Counted from the first letter of the stretch, positions 41,402 to 49,876 are shown. The stretch: DNA of 64,000 bases from Brachybacterium ginsengisoli (GCF_002407065.1 NZ_CP023564.1:2914001-2978000); one strand, 5' to 3'. Notes: a model not told the origin generated them from the sequence alone. A program made the numbers and translations.

Positions 41402-41994
41402 TCCGTCTGCCCGGCGCGGCGGGCCCGTGCGGCGGCGAGGCGCCCGCGCAGGTCCCGATAGGTGCGCCGCAGCCGCACCATGAGGTAGATCCCGGCTCCC
41501 AGCAGCCCCAGCGCGAGCACGGCCGCGAGCGCCGGCAGCAGGACCGTCAGAAGGCCCATCACCACGACGGCGCCGTCCTCGGCGGTGGAGACCAGCACGT
41601 TGGAGACGGGCTCGGGCGAGACGTTGACGGCGGCCCGTGCGGTGGACTTGGCGGCGTGGGCCCCGAAGGCGGTCGCGGCACCGATCACCGCCATCACGAT
41701 CGCGGTGGTGGTGTCCGTCTCCCCGCCCAGCAGGTAGCCGATCGCCGCGCCCGCGATGGGCCGGATGACGGTGTGCAGCTGGTCCCAGAAGGAGTCGAGG
41801 AAGGCGATCTTGTCCGCCGCGAGGTCGACCAGCAGCAGGATCCCGGTGATCACCAGGAGATCGGTGCGCTGGAGCACGTCGGGCACCTGCTCGAGGTCGA
41901 AGAGCCGGCCCGTGATCCCCAGCAGGAACAGCATGAAGTAGGGCCGGACCCCGCTCACCCAGCCCGAGCCCAGCGTCATCAGCAGTGCTTCCAC
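41380..41994 (-). CDS. DUF4126 membrane protein
   Basis: A 204-residue protein with about four to five membrane helices. DUF4126 features are GSGWVSGVRPYFMLFLLGITG at the N-terminus (residues 8-28 region, landmark GVRPYF), the loop DKIAFLDSFWDQLHTVIRPI and GYLLGGETDTTTAIVMAVIG. Start is a GTG directly after a GACC-rich stretch; longer frames upstream are not family-like. Function unknown; probably transport or envelope related. Follows the PH-domain gene by 46 bases on the same strand. Confidence 0.82.
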   Translation of the reverse strand: MEALLMTLGSGWVSGVRPYFMLFLLGITGRLFDLEQVPDVLQRTDLLVITGILLLVDLAADKIAFLDSFWDQLHTVIRPIAGAAIGYLLGGETDTTTAIVMAVIGAATAFGAHAAKSTARAAVNVSPEPVSNVLVSTAEDGAVVVMGLLTVLLPALAAVLALGLLGAGIYLMVRLRRTYRDLRGRLAAARARRAGQTDGAGPVV

Positions 41995-42040
41995 GGTGGT
42001 CCTCCTGGTCGGTTCCTGCTCGGATCGTGCACGGGCCCGC

Positions 42041-42697
42041 TCAGGGGCGAGCGGCGGCCGCCTTCTCCCGTCGATGCAGCTCGATGCGCAGGGCCCGGAT
42101 GTCCTGGCCCGACGCCTGTCCGTAGGTCCAGACATGGCGGTCGAAGGCGGGCATCACCACGCGCGAGCCGTCCCGCAGGCGCAGCGCCGCGGTGAGCCAG
42201 TGGACGGGATGCACCACGCGGGACTCGACGGCGAGGACGTCGCGCCACTCCACCCGCCGCGACCTCAGCCCCCCGACCACGTGCAGGCCGTCCTCGGTGA
42301 TCTCGACCCGGGAGCGGGCGGTGCCGAGGGCGACGATGGCGAAGCGGATCCCGAGCAGCAGCAGGATCACGCCGAGGGCCCCGATGCCCAGCATCAGCAG
42401 CAGCATCCACAGGCCGGGTGCGTGCCCGTCCTCGAGCGTGACCAGCAGCAGCACGATCCCGACCGCGGCGATCACCGCTCCGCCCAGCAGCAGCGCCGAG
42501 AGCACCGCGCGCAGCACCGTGTCGCGGGTGGCGGCGGCGGGGAACAGGGCCCGCACCGTGCCCGCGGAGCGGCGGGTGGGACGGGAGCCGCGGTGCAGCT
42601 CGGAGACCATCCGCTCGACCGTCGAGCTGCTGCGCGCGTAGTCGGGCAGGGCCGTGCGGGGCCCGGTCTCGGGGCCGATCTGCCGGGGGATCGTCAT
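42041..42697 (-). CDS. PH-domain membrane protein
   Basis: A 218-residue protein with a cytoplasmic N-terminus, two membrane helices (about 65-90 and 97-120, ending VILLLLGIRFAIVALG), and a bacterial PH-like domain after them: SRVEITEDGLHVVGGLRSRR, EWRDVLAVESRVVHP and LRLRDGSRVVMPAFDR. Such proteins are of unknown function, perhaps in envelope organisation. It has its own leaderless promoter and probably shares a transcript with the DUF4126 gene. Confidence 0.78.
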   Translation of the reverse strand: MTIPRQIGPETGPRTALPDYARSSSTVERMVSELHRGSRPTRRSAGTVRALFPAAATRDTVLRAVLSALLLGGAVIAAVGIVLLLVTLEDGHAPGLWMLLLMLGIGALGVILLLLGIRFAIVALGTARSRVEITEDGLHVVGGLRSRRVEWRDVLAVESRVVHPVHWLTAALRLRDGSRVVMPAFDRHVWTYGQASGQDIRALRIELHRREKAAAARP

Positions 42698-42703
42698 GGA
42701 CAC

Positions 42704-42709
42704 AGCGTA
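42704..42709 (-). promoter_or_regulatory. Leaderless -10 box for the PH-domain gene
   Basis: TACGCT on the minus strand ends 6 bases before the ATG at 42697. Confidence 0.55.
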
Positions 42710-42733
42710 GTGCGGGGCCGGGAGCACGGCGCG

Positions 42734-42739
42734 TAGTGT
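42734..42739 (+). promoter_or_regulatory. Leaderless -10 box for the hypothetical gene at 42747
   Basis: TAGTGT ends 7 bases before the ATG. Only 24 bases separate it from the opposing -10 box at 42704-42709, so the two polymerases would compete. Confidence 0.55.
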
Positions 42740-42746
42740 GCGGAGC

Positions 42747-43373
42747 ATGTCCTCGCACGGCTCCTCCGCTCCTCGTTTCCGCCGCCCCGCCCCGCTGTTC
42801 GCCTCGGTCGCCGACAGCATCCCGGGTGATCCCGATCCCGCGACCTCGTCGGATCTCGCCCACGACTCCGCCCGGGCCCTCCTGGACGGGGTCTTCCACA
42901 GCGCGGATCCGGAGGTGGTCCAGCGCGTCCTGACGCTGGCCGCGGACGACGGGCTGACGGATCTGGCGGCGCTGTGGTCCGGCGCGCCCGCCACCTCCCT
43001 GCCCGGAGCCCTCTGGAGGCTGTACGTGCTGCACACCTGGTCGCAGCTGAACGGCGAGGACATGGTGCGCCGGTACCGGGCCGGTTCACGCACCGTCCCC
43101 GGGCTGCGCTACCTCTCGGGATTCGCGGAGCCGCCGGACGTCGAGCAGGTCCACCGCACGATGGATCAGATCCTGCGGGGCGCCTTCACGGGTGACCTCG
43201 GCCTCGCGCTGCGCCGCGCCGGGGCGGTGGCCACGATCGTGGCCCACGGCACCGCGCATCTGGCCGACGAGGACGACGAGGCCCACCGCACCCGACAGGC
43301 CGAGCGCCTGCTGAGCACCGGCGAGGACCTGACCGCCGCCGGCCGTCACGCGGAGGCCGGCACCCTGGACTGA
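42747..43373 (+). CDS. Actinobacterial hypothetical protein (helical)
   Basis: A 208-residue cytoplasmic protein that I cannot assign. It is mostly helical: RALLDGVFHSADPEVVQRVL, DLAALWSGAPATSLPGALWRLYVLHTW (landmark WRLYVLHTW near residue 95), then GLRYLSGFAEPPDVEQVHRT and a last helix with ERLLSTGEDLTAAG. The phrase LWRLYVLHTW plus the later YLSGFAEPP is a consistent actinobacterial pattern, seen next to phosphate transport genes in some genomes; I cannot confirm that here. A GTG nine bases upstream is an alternative start, but the -10 box favours the ATG at 42747. Confidence 0.7.
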   Translation: MSSHGSSAPRFRRPAPLFASVADSIPGDPDPATSSDLAHDSARALLDGVFHSADPEVVQRVLTLAADDGLTDLAALWSGAPATSLPGALWRLYVLHTWSQLNGEDMVRRYRAGSRTVPGLRYLSGFAEPPDVEQVHRTMDQILRGAFTGDLGLALRRAGAVATIVAHGTAHLADEDDEAHRTRQAERLLSTGEDLTAAGRHAEAGTLD

Positions 43374-43427
43374 GGCCCACACCATTCCACGGCGGCCCGG
43401 GCTTGCCCCGGCCGTCCTGTCGTGCCC

Positions 43428-43433
43428 TACGAT
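43428..43433 (+). promoter_or_regulatory. Possible -10 box and structured leader for DUF47-pit
   Basis: TACGAT, with TTGCCC 19 bases upstream, could start a leader of about 160 bases. That leader holds two perfect small hairpins: GCCGCT/AGCGGC at 43475-43489 and GCGCC/GGCGC at 43494-43507. No known riboswitch pattern is recognisable. Confidence 0.4.
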
Positions 43434-43597
43434 GGGGGCGCGCCGGGCCGCGGTTGCCCCGGGCTCCAACATCTGCCGCTTCGAGCGGCCTTCGCGCCGA
43501 CAGGCGCATCCCGGTCCGGCGCCTCAGCACACCGTCGCCTCCGCCTCGCAGGGCATCAGCGGCATCAAGCCCCTGCGGCGAGAGGAGACGACCCGAG

Positions 43598-44233
43598 GTG
43601 GCGCAGTTCTTCGCCCGGTTCTTCCCTCAGCGCAGCGAGCGCCCCCTGTACGACCTCTTCGCGGAGCTCGCCGAGCTGCTGGTCCAGTCGGCGGACACCC
43701 ATTCGAAGGTGCTCGGACACGGCTACCGCGAGCGCACCCGCATCGCTCCGCGCCTGCACGAGCAGTCCACCGTCGCCGAGGAGCTGTGCCGCCGCATCGC
43801 CCAGCGGCTCGCCCATTCGCTGATCACGCCCTACGAGGCGGAGCTGCTCTACGACCTCGCCCTGACCATCGCCGACACCATGGACTCCATGGAGCACACG
43901 GTCGAGCTGCTGGTCATCTCCAAGGTCGGCTCCGTGCCCACTCCGCTGCTCGAGGCCGCCAAGGGCATCGAACGGGCCTCGGAGCTGACCGTCGCCGTCA
44001 CCTGGAAGCTCGCCGCCGTGCGGGACCTCGGCGATCACTACGAGCAGATCCGCAAGCTCAAGCGCCAGGGCGAGCGCCTGGTGCGCAGGGCGCACGGCGA
44101 GCTCTACTCGCGCGGCGGCTCGACCCAGGAGCTGCTCCCCCTGCACGACATCACGGAGTCGATCCGGGAGACCATCACCCTGCAGGAGCGCAGCGCACGG
44201 ATCGCCGACCTGCTGCGGGTCAAGGACTCCTGA
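43598..44233 (+). CDS. DUF47 / PhoU-like phosphate transport accessory protein
   Basis: A 211-residue all-helical protein of the DUF47 family, distantly like PhoU. FFARFFPQRSERPLYDLFAE is the usual start, then HSKVLGHGYRERTRIAPRLHE (landmark residues H36 to E56), a helix with DTMDSMEHTVELLVISKV, and RRAHGELYSRGGSTQELLPLHD near the end. DUF47 genes accompany Pit phosphate carriers and limit or tune them. GTG start with an AGAGGAG ribosome site; the pit gene begins directly after its stop codon. Confidence 0.88.
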   Translation: MAQFFARFFPQRSERPLYDLFAELAELLVQSADTHSKVLGHGYRERTRIAPRLHEQSTVAEELCRRIAQRLAHSLITPYEAELLYDLALTIADTMDSMEHTVELLVISKVGSVPTPLLEAAKGIERASELTVAVTWKLAAVRDLGDHYEQIRKLKRQGERLVRRAHGELYSRGGSTQELLPLHDITESIRETITLQERSARIADLLRVKDS

Positions 44234-45250
44234 GTGTCCGCCACCCTGCTGGTGCTGGTCGTCGTCGTCGCGCTGGTGATGGCGTACGTGAACGGCTTCC
44301 ACGACGCCTCCAACGCCGTCTCCACCACGATCGCCACGAGGACCCTGCGGGAGTCGACGGCGCTGGCCATGGCCGCGCTGCTGAACCTTCTCGGCGCGCT
44401 GCTGGGGATGGCCCTGCTGGTGCTCACGGCGGACTGGGCGGTGCACCTGCTGGGGATGATGCCGCTCGCCGAGGCGACGGCGCAGGATCCGGACCTGCTC
44501 GCGATGGCGCTGCTCGCGGTCATGGGGACGACGGTCTTCTGGGATCTGCTGACCTGGCGGCTGGGCATGCCGGCCTCGACCTGGCACGCGTTCATCGGCG
44601 CGACCCTCGGGGTCACCCTGGTGATCGGGGCGGCCGCGAACTGGGAGCGGCTCGGCCTCCTGCTGCTGGTCTCGCTGGCGGGACCCTTCCTCTCGGCGGG
44701 GATCGCGTTCGCTCTCATGCACGGCCTGCTCCGGCTGGGCCGGCATGAGCTGGTCCAGCGCGGCCACCTCCGCTTCGCCCAGACCCTCTCCGCCGGCGCG
44801 GTCGCGACGGGGCACGGGATCAACGACTCCCGTCTGCCGCTCGCGGTGGTGGTGGTCGCGGCCTCGTCCGGAGGCATCGCGCCGTCGAGCCTGACCGGGA
44901 TCATGGTCGCCGTCGCGGTCGCGATGGGGGCGGGAACGCTGATGGGCGGCCACCGGATCATCCGCACCCTGGGGCGGCATCTCACTGACCTGTCCGTCGC
45001 CCAGGGCCTGGCCGCCGAGGTCTCGGCGGCCACGACGATGTCGCTCAGCCTGTTCGGGATCAGCTCCCCGATCTCCACCTCCCACGCCCTGGCCTCCAGC
45101 GTGGTCGGCGCGGGCGCCGCGCGCGGGCTGCGCACGGTGCGCTGGAAGGTCGCTCTGCAGATCGGGGTGACCTGGCTGATCACTCCCCTGGCATCCGCCG
45201 TCATCGGCGCCGCCGTGATCGGTGTGATCCGGGAGCTCATGGCCCCCTGA
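44234..45250 (+). CDS. pit: Inorganic phosphate transporter, PiT family
   Basis: A 338-residue membrane carrier with about nine to ten helices. The first family repeat has VNGFHDASNAVSTTIATRTL (Asn-Gly-Phe-His-Asp-Ala-Ser-Asn-Ala is the PiT signature), followed by FWDLLTWRLGMPASTWHAFIG. The second repeat keeps the position but reads ATGHGINDSRLPLAV instead of the usual Gly-Ser-Asn-Asp-Ala-Gln, and SSPISTSHALASSVVGAGAA follows. This shift could change ion specificity or coupling. Probably a low-affinity phosphate or metal-phosphate symporter. GTG start abutting the DUF47 stop, so the pair is coupled. Confidence 0.9.
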   Translation: MSATLLVLVVVVALVMAYVNGFHDASNAVSTTIATRTLRESTALAMAALLNLLGALLGMALLVLTADWAVHLLGMMPLAEATAQDPDLLAMALLAVMGTTVFWDLLTWRLGMPASTWHAFIGATLGVTLVIGAAANWERLGLLLLVSLAGPFLSAGIAFALMHGLLRLGRHELVQRGHLRFAQTLSAGAVATGHGINDSRLPLAVVVVAASSGGIAPSSLTGIMVAVAVAMGAGTLMGGHRIIRTLGRHLTDLSVAQGLAAEVSAATTMSLSLFGISSPISTSHALASSVVGAGAARGLRTVRWKVALQIGVTWLITPLASAVIGAAVIGVIRELMAP

Positions 45251-45325
45251 CCGCGCCGCGTTCACCCGGGAACCTCGGAGGAAGGGCCAGTACGCTGGGG
45301 GGATCCGAGTCGTGAAGGAGTCCTG

Positions 45326-46072
45326 ATGACCGACGGCGAGTCGCCCACCCCCCGCCGGCGTCCCAGCTACGGGCTGCCGGGGCCCACGTCCCCCGCCGCC
45401 GAGCCGAGCGGAGCGTCCGCTCCCGGGGCTCCGTCCTACGGGACCTCATCCTTCGGGAGCCCGTCCTACGACGCCGCCCCCCAGGGCTCTCCGATGCACG
45501 GCACCCCCTCGTTGCCCCCGCAGACCGGCCCGCTGCCGTCCTCCGGCGCTCCCGGCCCGCGCCGACGCCGCGGTCTGTGGCCGCTGATCATCGGCCTGGT
45601 GCTGCTGGTGGTGATCGGTCCTGCCGCGACCATCGGCGGCATCGTGTGGGGAGTGAGCTCGATGGTCGGCGACTCCACGTCGCCGACGGTGCTGGACGGC
45701 GGCACCGGCGAGGTCGAGGTCTCCCAGAACCAGATGCTCCTGCTCTACGTCCCCTCCGCGGATGCCGGCGGCGAGTGCACGGCGGAGGGCGCCGAGCCCG
45801 GGTCGGTGCAGCTGGCCCCCACCTCTGGCTCCGTGACCTTCCCCGACGGCACGCAGTACGAGCAGAAGGCCGGCGTCGTCGCGCTCGAGGACACCACCGT
45901 GACGGTCACCTGCACGGGCACGGATGCCCCGGCCTACCTCGGCCCGTACAGCGTCCTGGGGATCGCGGGCCCGATCCTCATCGGCCCGATCATCGGCCTT
46001 CTCGCCGGGCTCGTGGGCCTGGTGCTGACGATCGTCGGCATCGTGCTGCTGGCGCGATCCCGGCGGTCCTGA
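45326..46072 (+). CDS. Hypothetical two-helix membrane protein with Pro-rich N-terminus
   Basis: A 248-residue protein. The first 80 residues are low-complexity, rich in Pro, Ser, Gly and Tyr; helix 1 is at about 85-110 (LWPLIIGLVLLVVIGPAATIG), an exported beta-rich domain with two cysteines (GGECTAEG and VTVTCTGTD) is at about 125-205, and helix 2 is at 213-243. The pattern resembles actinobacterial envelope proteins whose outer domain has one disulfide. Not assigned to a family. GAAGGAG ribosome site; a possible -10 TACGCT lies at 45291. Confidence 0.72.
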   Translation: MTDGESPTPRRRPSYGLPGPTSPAAEPSGASAPGAPSYGTSSFGSPSYDAAPQGSPMHGTPSLPPQTGPLPSSGAPGPRRRRGLWPLIIGLVLLVVIGPAATIGGIVWGVSSMVGDSTSPTVLDGGTGEVEVSQNQMLLLYVPSADAGGECTAEGAEPGSVQLAPTSGSVTFPDGTQYEQKAGVVALEDTTVTVTCTGTDAPAYLGPYSVLGIAGPILIGPIIGLLAGLVGLVLTIVGIVLLARSRRS

Positions 46073-46181
46073 GGGGCGACCTGCTCCGCGTCTCAGCAGG
46101 CAGTCGCCTCCGGTGCTCCGGGCCGGACGCTGGCCTAGAGTGGCCCGACGTACCCCGACTCTCGAGGATGGAGTGGTGAGC

Positions 46182-47819
46182 ATGCACCCCCGTGCAGGCC
46201 AGAAGGCACTGGAAGAGGACCTCGTCGACGTCGACGCCCTCCTGGACGCGTACTACGACAACCATCCCGATCCGGGGAACCCCGATCAGGCGGTCGCCTT
46301 CGGCACCTCCGGGCACCGCGGCTCCTCGCTGGACGTCGCGTTCAACGAGGACCACATCGCCGCGACCACGCAGGCGATCGTCGAGTACCGCGCGGGCCAG
46401 GGCATCAAGGGGCCGCTGTTCATCGGGCGCGACACCCACGCCCTCTCCCGCCCCGCCTTCGACACGGCGCTCGAGGTGCTGGCCGCCAACGACATCGCCG
46501 TCCAGGTGGACTCGCTGGACGGGTACACCCCCACCCCGGCGGTCTCCCACGCCATCATCGTGCACAACCGGGGCCGGGCCGCGAACGATCCCGGCCGGGC
46601 CGACGGCATCGTGGTCACCCCGAGCCACAACCCTCCCCGCGACGGCGGCTTCAAGTACAACCCGCCCCACGGCGGACCGGCGGACACCGACGCCACCTCC
46701 TGGATCGCGGACCGCGCGAACGCGCTGCTCGCCGAGGGCCTGCGCGGCGTCCGCCGCCACGGCCGGCAGAAGGCGCTGCAGGATGCGGACCGCTACGACT
46801 ATCTCCACACCTATGTGCAGGACCTCCCCAGCGTGGTCGACATCGAGGCGATCCGTCGGGCGGGCGTGCGCATCGGCGCCGATCCGCTGGGCGGCGCCTC
46901 CGTCGACTACTGGGCCGAGATCGGGGAGATGCACGACCTCGACCTCACCGTGGTCAACCCCGAGGTCGATCCGCGCTGGTCGTTCATGACCCTGGATCGC
47001 GACGGCAAGATCCGCATGGACTGCTCGAGCCCCTGGGCGATGGCCTCGCTGCTCGAGAAGCGCGATGAGTACGACATCGCCACCGGCAACGACGCGGACT
47101 CGGACCGGCACGGCATCGTCACGCCCGATGCCGGGCTGATGAACCCCAACCACTACCTCGCCACCGCGATCCGCTACCTCTTCGCGCACCGGCCGCACTG
47201 GCCCTCGACGGCCAAGGTGGGCAAGACCCTGGTCTCCTCCAGCCTGATCGACCGGGTCGTCGCCTCGCTGGGCCGCGAGCTGTATGAGGTGCCGGTGGGC
47301 TTCAAGTGGTTCGTGCCGGGTCTGATCGACTCCTCCGTGGGCTTCGGCGGCGAGGAGAGCGCCGGCGCCTCGTTCCTGCGCCACGACGGCTCGGTGTGGA
47401 CGACGGACAAGGACGGCATCATCCTCGCGCTGCTGGCCTCGGAGATCCTCGCGGTCACGGGCCGCTCCCCCAGCACCCTGCACGCCGAGCTGGTCGAGGA
47501 GTTCGGGACGAGCTTCTACGCCCGCACGGACGCTCCGGCGAACCGGGAGCAGAAGGCGAAGTTGAAGGCGCTCAGCGCCGATCAGGTCAGCGCCACCGAG
47601 CTCGCCGGGGAGCCGATCGTCTCGGCGATCACGGAGGCTCCTGCGGGCGGCGCGATCGGCGGTCTGAAGGTGTCCACGGAGTCGGCCTGGTTCGCCGCCC
47701 GCCCCTCGGGCACGGAGGACATCTACAAGATCTACGCCGAGTCCTTCCAGGGCGAGGAGCACCTGGGCCAGGTGCAGGACGCCGCGAAGGCTCTGGTCGA
47801 CGAGGTCCTCGCCGACTGA
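46182..47819 (+). CDS. pgm: Phosphoglucomutase (alpha-D-glucose phosphate-specific)
   Basis: A 545-residue phosphohexomutase interconverting glucose 1-phosphate and glucose 6-phosphate. Domains in order: N-terminal AFGTSGHRGSSLDVAFNEDH, the phosphoserine loop VVTPSHNPPRDGGFKYNPP with Ser148, the metal loop GNDADSDRHGIV, the sugar-binding GFGGEESAGASFLR and the phosphate-binding RPSGTEDIYKIYAES. All motifs intact; length as in E. coli Pgm. It supplies UDP-glucose and glycogen or trehalose pathways. ATG chosen because GGAG is at correct distance; two GTG codons just upstream are in frame. Confidence 0.96.
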   Translation: MHPRAGQKALEEDLVDVDALLDAYYDNHPDPGNPDQAVAFGTSGHRGSSLDVAFNEDHIAATTQAIVEYRAGQGIKGPLFIGRDTHALSRPAFDTALEVLAANDIAVQVDSLDGYTPTPAVSHAIIVHNRGRAANDPGRADGIVVTPSHNPPRDGGFKYNPPHGGPADTDATSWIADRANALLAEGLRGVRRHGRQKALQDADRYDYLHTYVQDLPSVVDIEAIRRAGVRIGADPLGGASVDYWAEIGEMHDLDLTVVNPEVDPRWSFMTLDRDGKIRMDCSSPWAMASLLEKRDEYDIATGNDADSDRHGIVTPDAGLMNPNHYLATAIRYLFAHRPHWPSTAKVGKTLVSSSLIDRVVASLGRELYEVPVGFKWFVPGLIDSSVGFGGEESAGASFLRHDGSVWTTDKDGIILALLASEILAVTGRSPSTLHAELVEEFGTSFYARTDAPANREQKAKLKALSADQVSATELAGEPIVSAITEAPAGGAIGGLKVSTESAWFAARPSGTEDIYKIYAESFQGEEHLGQVQDAAKALVDEVLAD

Positions 47820-47835
47820 TCCTCCACATCACGTG

Positions 47836-47866
47836 ACGCCGGACTCCGCCACGCGGGGTCCGGCGT
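47836..47866. terminator. Hairpin terminator after pgm
   Basis: ACGCCGGAC and GTCCGGCGT are perfect 9-bp arms around a GC-rich loop, followed by TCCG without a T-tract. Confidence 0.65.
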
Positions 47867-47926
47867 TCCGCTGTGCGGGGAAGGCGGTGGTCACGAGGCC
47901 TTTTCGCAGGCCACAAGTAAAGCAAT

Positions 47927-47943
47927 GGTCAAATCTAGGTCAA
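47927..47943. promoter_or_regulatory. Direct repeats GGTCAA, 11 bp apart
   Basis: GGTCAA occurs at 47927-47932 and 47938-47943, one helical turn apart, in an AT-richer patch of the 297-base gap before the stalk-protein gene. The spacing is that of tandem response-regulator (OmpR/PhoB-type) sites. The rest of the gap (47944-48116) holds AAAGTAAAGAATC and a GGTAGGGTATCG stretch near 48036 that may be the promoter. Confidence 0.5.
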
Positions 47944-48116
47944 CATAGCGCCCGTCACGTCAGCGTGGCGACCTGCACAGTGTCCTTGTGCGCCCGTTTC
48001 TCGAGCGCGAAACTGAAGTCGAAAGTAAAGAATCGGTAGGGTATCGTGCTCCGTCGGACCCACCGCAGATGCCATCGACCGCAGCAGTCCAGCTTGCGAC
48101 AAGGAGAGGGGGGACC

Positions 48117-49286
48117 ATGTCTGTGCGTACTCGCGCGCGCCTCTGCGCATGCTCAGCAGCCATCGCCGTGACCGCCTCCCTCGCGGCGGCCCCGGCTCTC
48201 GCCGTGCCCTCCGACAGCGGCTCCGTCCCCACCGAGCAGGCCGAGACGACCGTCCAGTCCGGCGCCGACGACCAGAGCACGATCACCGTCGAGACGACCA
48301 CCGGCGAGACCGACGAGAGCACCCCTCGCGAGCCGGCCAAGGGCGACGGCCTCCACGTGTGCCCGGGCGACGGCCTCCCCCACCTGCTGGAGGGGAACCG
48401 CGACGACTGCGGGCATCGCGACGGGACGACAGTCGATGTCACGACGGGCTCGACGGATGCGACTACGACGGACGAGCCCACCGAAGAGCCCACGACGGAC
48501 CCGACGGACCCGACGGACGAGCCCACCGAAGAGGCCACGACGGACCCGACGGTCGAGCCCACGGAGACTTCGACCGCCCCAGCCACACTGGTGCCGTCGA
48601 AGACCCAGACCAGCACCTCCGAAGGCTCGACCCCCGCCCCCGAAGAGACCCCCACCGACGAAGAGTCTCCGTCCGAGTCCCCCTCGCCCACCGAGACACC
48701 GACGGAATCCCCGTCCACCCCGCCGACGGACCCCGAGACGACCCCTGAGAAGCCGTCCCCCACCGAGCCGGCACCCACCCCCACCAGCGATCCCGGTGAC
48801 CTGACGTCGCCGTCCGCCGAGCCCACGCCGACCGCCGAGCCGACGACGGAGCCCGAGCCCGAGCCCACCCCCACCTCGAAGCCCCCGGTGCGCGAGCCCG
48901 TGCAGCCCGCCCCGGCCACCACCGAGAAGGCCGCTCCCCCGGCTCCGCCGAAGACCACCGAGCCGAGCCCTGAGCCGGAGCCCACCGATCCCCCCTCGGC
49001 CCCGGCGGAGAAGACCTCCGTCGAGACCACTGCGGAGTCCCCGGAGAGCGAGGCCGGTGTCGCCACGGAGGACGAGCCGAGCCCGTCCGAGAGCCCGCTC
49101 CCGCCCGCCCCCGAGGCGCAGAAGGAGAGCGGACCCGTCGTCCGTCTGTTCGACGCGATCAGCGACGACTCCGGGTCGACCTTCGGCCAGATGCGCCAGG
49201 TCATCCTCATCGTGATGGGGATCGGCTTCCTCACCGCCGCCGGCTTCGTGGGCGCGACCCTGCACAGCCGCCGCGGCCCCCGCTGA
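48117..49286 (+). CDS. Secreted Pro/Thr/Glu-rich stalk protein with C-terminal anchor
   Basis: A 389-residue surface protein. Residues 1-29 form a signal peptide ending ALA; a short domain with two cysteines (HVCPGDG and DDCGHR, about 80-100) follows; residues 105-330 are a low-complexity stalk of Thr-Glu-Pro/Thr-Asp-Pro repeats; residues 365-385 (VILIVMGIGFLTAAGFVGAT) are a membrane helix ending in Arg-rich SRRGPR. No LPXTG sorting motif. The layout suits a mucin-like cell-surface or wall-spanning spacer. GGGGGGACC ribosome site. The long AT-richer upstream region suggests dedicated regulation. Function unknown. Confidence 0.8.
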   Translation: MSVRTRARLCACSAAIAVTASLAAAPALAVPSDSGSVPTEQAETTVQSGADDQSTITVETTTGETDESTPREPAKGDGLHVCPGDGLPHLLEGNRDDCGHRDGTTVDVTTGSTDATTTDEPTEEPTTDPTDPTDEPTEEATTDPTVEPTETSTAPATLVPSKTQTSTSEGSTPAPEETPTDEESPSESPSPTETPTESPSTPPTDPETTPEKPSPTEPAPTPTSDPGDLTSPSAEPTPTAEPTTEPEPEPTPTSKPPVREPVQPAPATTEKAAPPAPPKTTEPSPEPEPTDPPSAPAEKTSVETTAESPESEAGVATEDEPSPSESPLPPAPEAQKESGPVVRLFDAISDDSGSTFGQMRQVILIVMGIGFLTAAGFVGATLHSRRGPR

Positions 49287-49310
49287 GCCGGCGGAACCGC
49301 CCGCTCAGCG
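49281..49310. terminator. Bidirectional terminator
   Basis: Arms CGCTGAGCCGGCGG and CCGCCCGCTCAGCG pair at 13 of 14 positions with a 2-base loop. It contains the stop codons of both converging genes. Confidence 0.75.
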
Positions 49311-49823
49311 CGCGGCGAGCATCTCCTGCGCATGGGCGATGATCGCCGGAATGCTGCGCTGCATCTGGAGGATCGTCCGGTCGAAGGCGCCTTGCCCCTC
49401 GTACCACGGGTCCTCGACGGCGATGTCGGTCGCGGGGGCGTCCGCCGGGATCCCCGGCTCGAAGCGCCGCCACATGCGGACCTCGGGCGCGGTGGAGCCC
49501 TCAGGAGCCTGCTCGGCCATGCGCTCGATGGTCCGCTCGTGATCGGCCGTCATCGGCAGCACCAGGTCCCAGGCGAGCAGCTCGGTGAGATGGATCGTGC
49601 GCGCCACGTGCTCGAAGGGCCGGGAGTAGCCGGCGTGCTCGAGGGCGAGCTCGGTGCGATCGTCCATCGGCATCCCCTCGACCTCCCAGCTGGTGCCGGC
49701 GGAGCCCACCTCGATGCGGTCCGACAGCCCCGCCTCCTCGACGGCGGCGCGCAGCATCACGGCGGCGGCCGGGGAGCGGCACACATTGCCGGTGCAGACG
49801 GTCAGCAGACGCAGGGGTTCCAT
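49305..49823 (-). CDS. Low-molecular-weight protein-tyrosine phosphatase
   Basis: A 172-residue phosphatase. The P-loop VCTGNVCRSP holds the nucleophile Cys10 and Arg16; the general acid is in EDPWYEGQGAF, where Asp-Pro-Trp-Tyr replaces the common Asp-Pro-Tyr-Tyr. It removes phosphate from tyrosine in proteins, often those controlling exopolysaccharide export, or arginine phosphate in related enzymes. It may counter a tyrosine kinase outside the window. Leaderless promoter. Confidence 0.92.
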   Translation of the reverse strand: MEPLRLLTVCTGNVCRSPAAAVMLRAAVEEAGLSDRIEVGSAGTSWEVEGMPMDDRTELALEHAGYSRPFEHVARTIHLTELLAWDLVLPMTADHERTIERMAEQAPEGSTAPEVRMWRRFEPGIPADAPATDIAVEDPWYEGQGAFDRTILQMQRSIPAIIAHAQEMLAAR

Positions 49824-49829
49824 GCCCCC

Positions 49830-49835
49830 ATTGTG
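49830..49835 (-). promoter_or_regulatory. Leaderless -10 box for the tyrosine phosphatase gene
   Basis: CACAAT on the minus strand ends 6 bases before the ATG at 49823. Confidence 0.45.
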
Positions 49836-49876
49836 TCAACGTCCGGCGCCTGGAAGCGCAGAACCGCGCGGGAACG

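Noticed and set aside
48400..49100. Repetitive DNA in the stalk gene considered as CRISPR or a minisatellite.
   Set aside because: The repetition follows Thr-Glu-Pro/Asp codons in frame, with no constant repeat-spacer unit.
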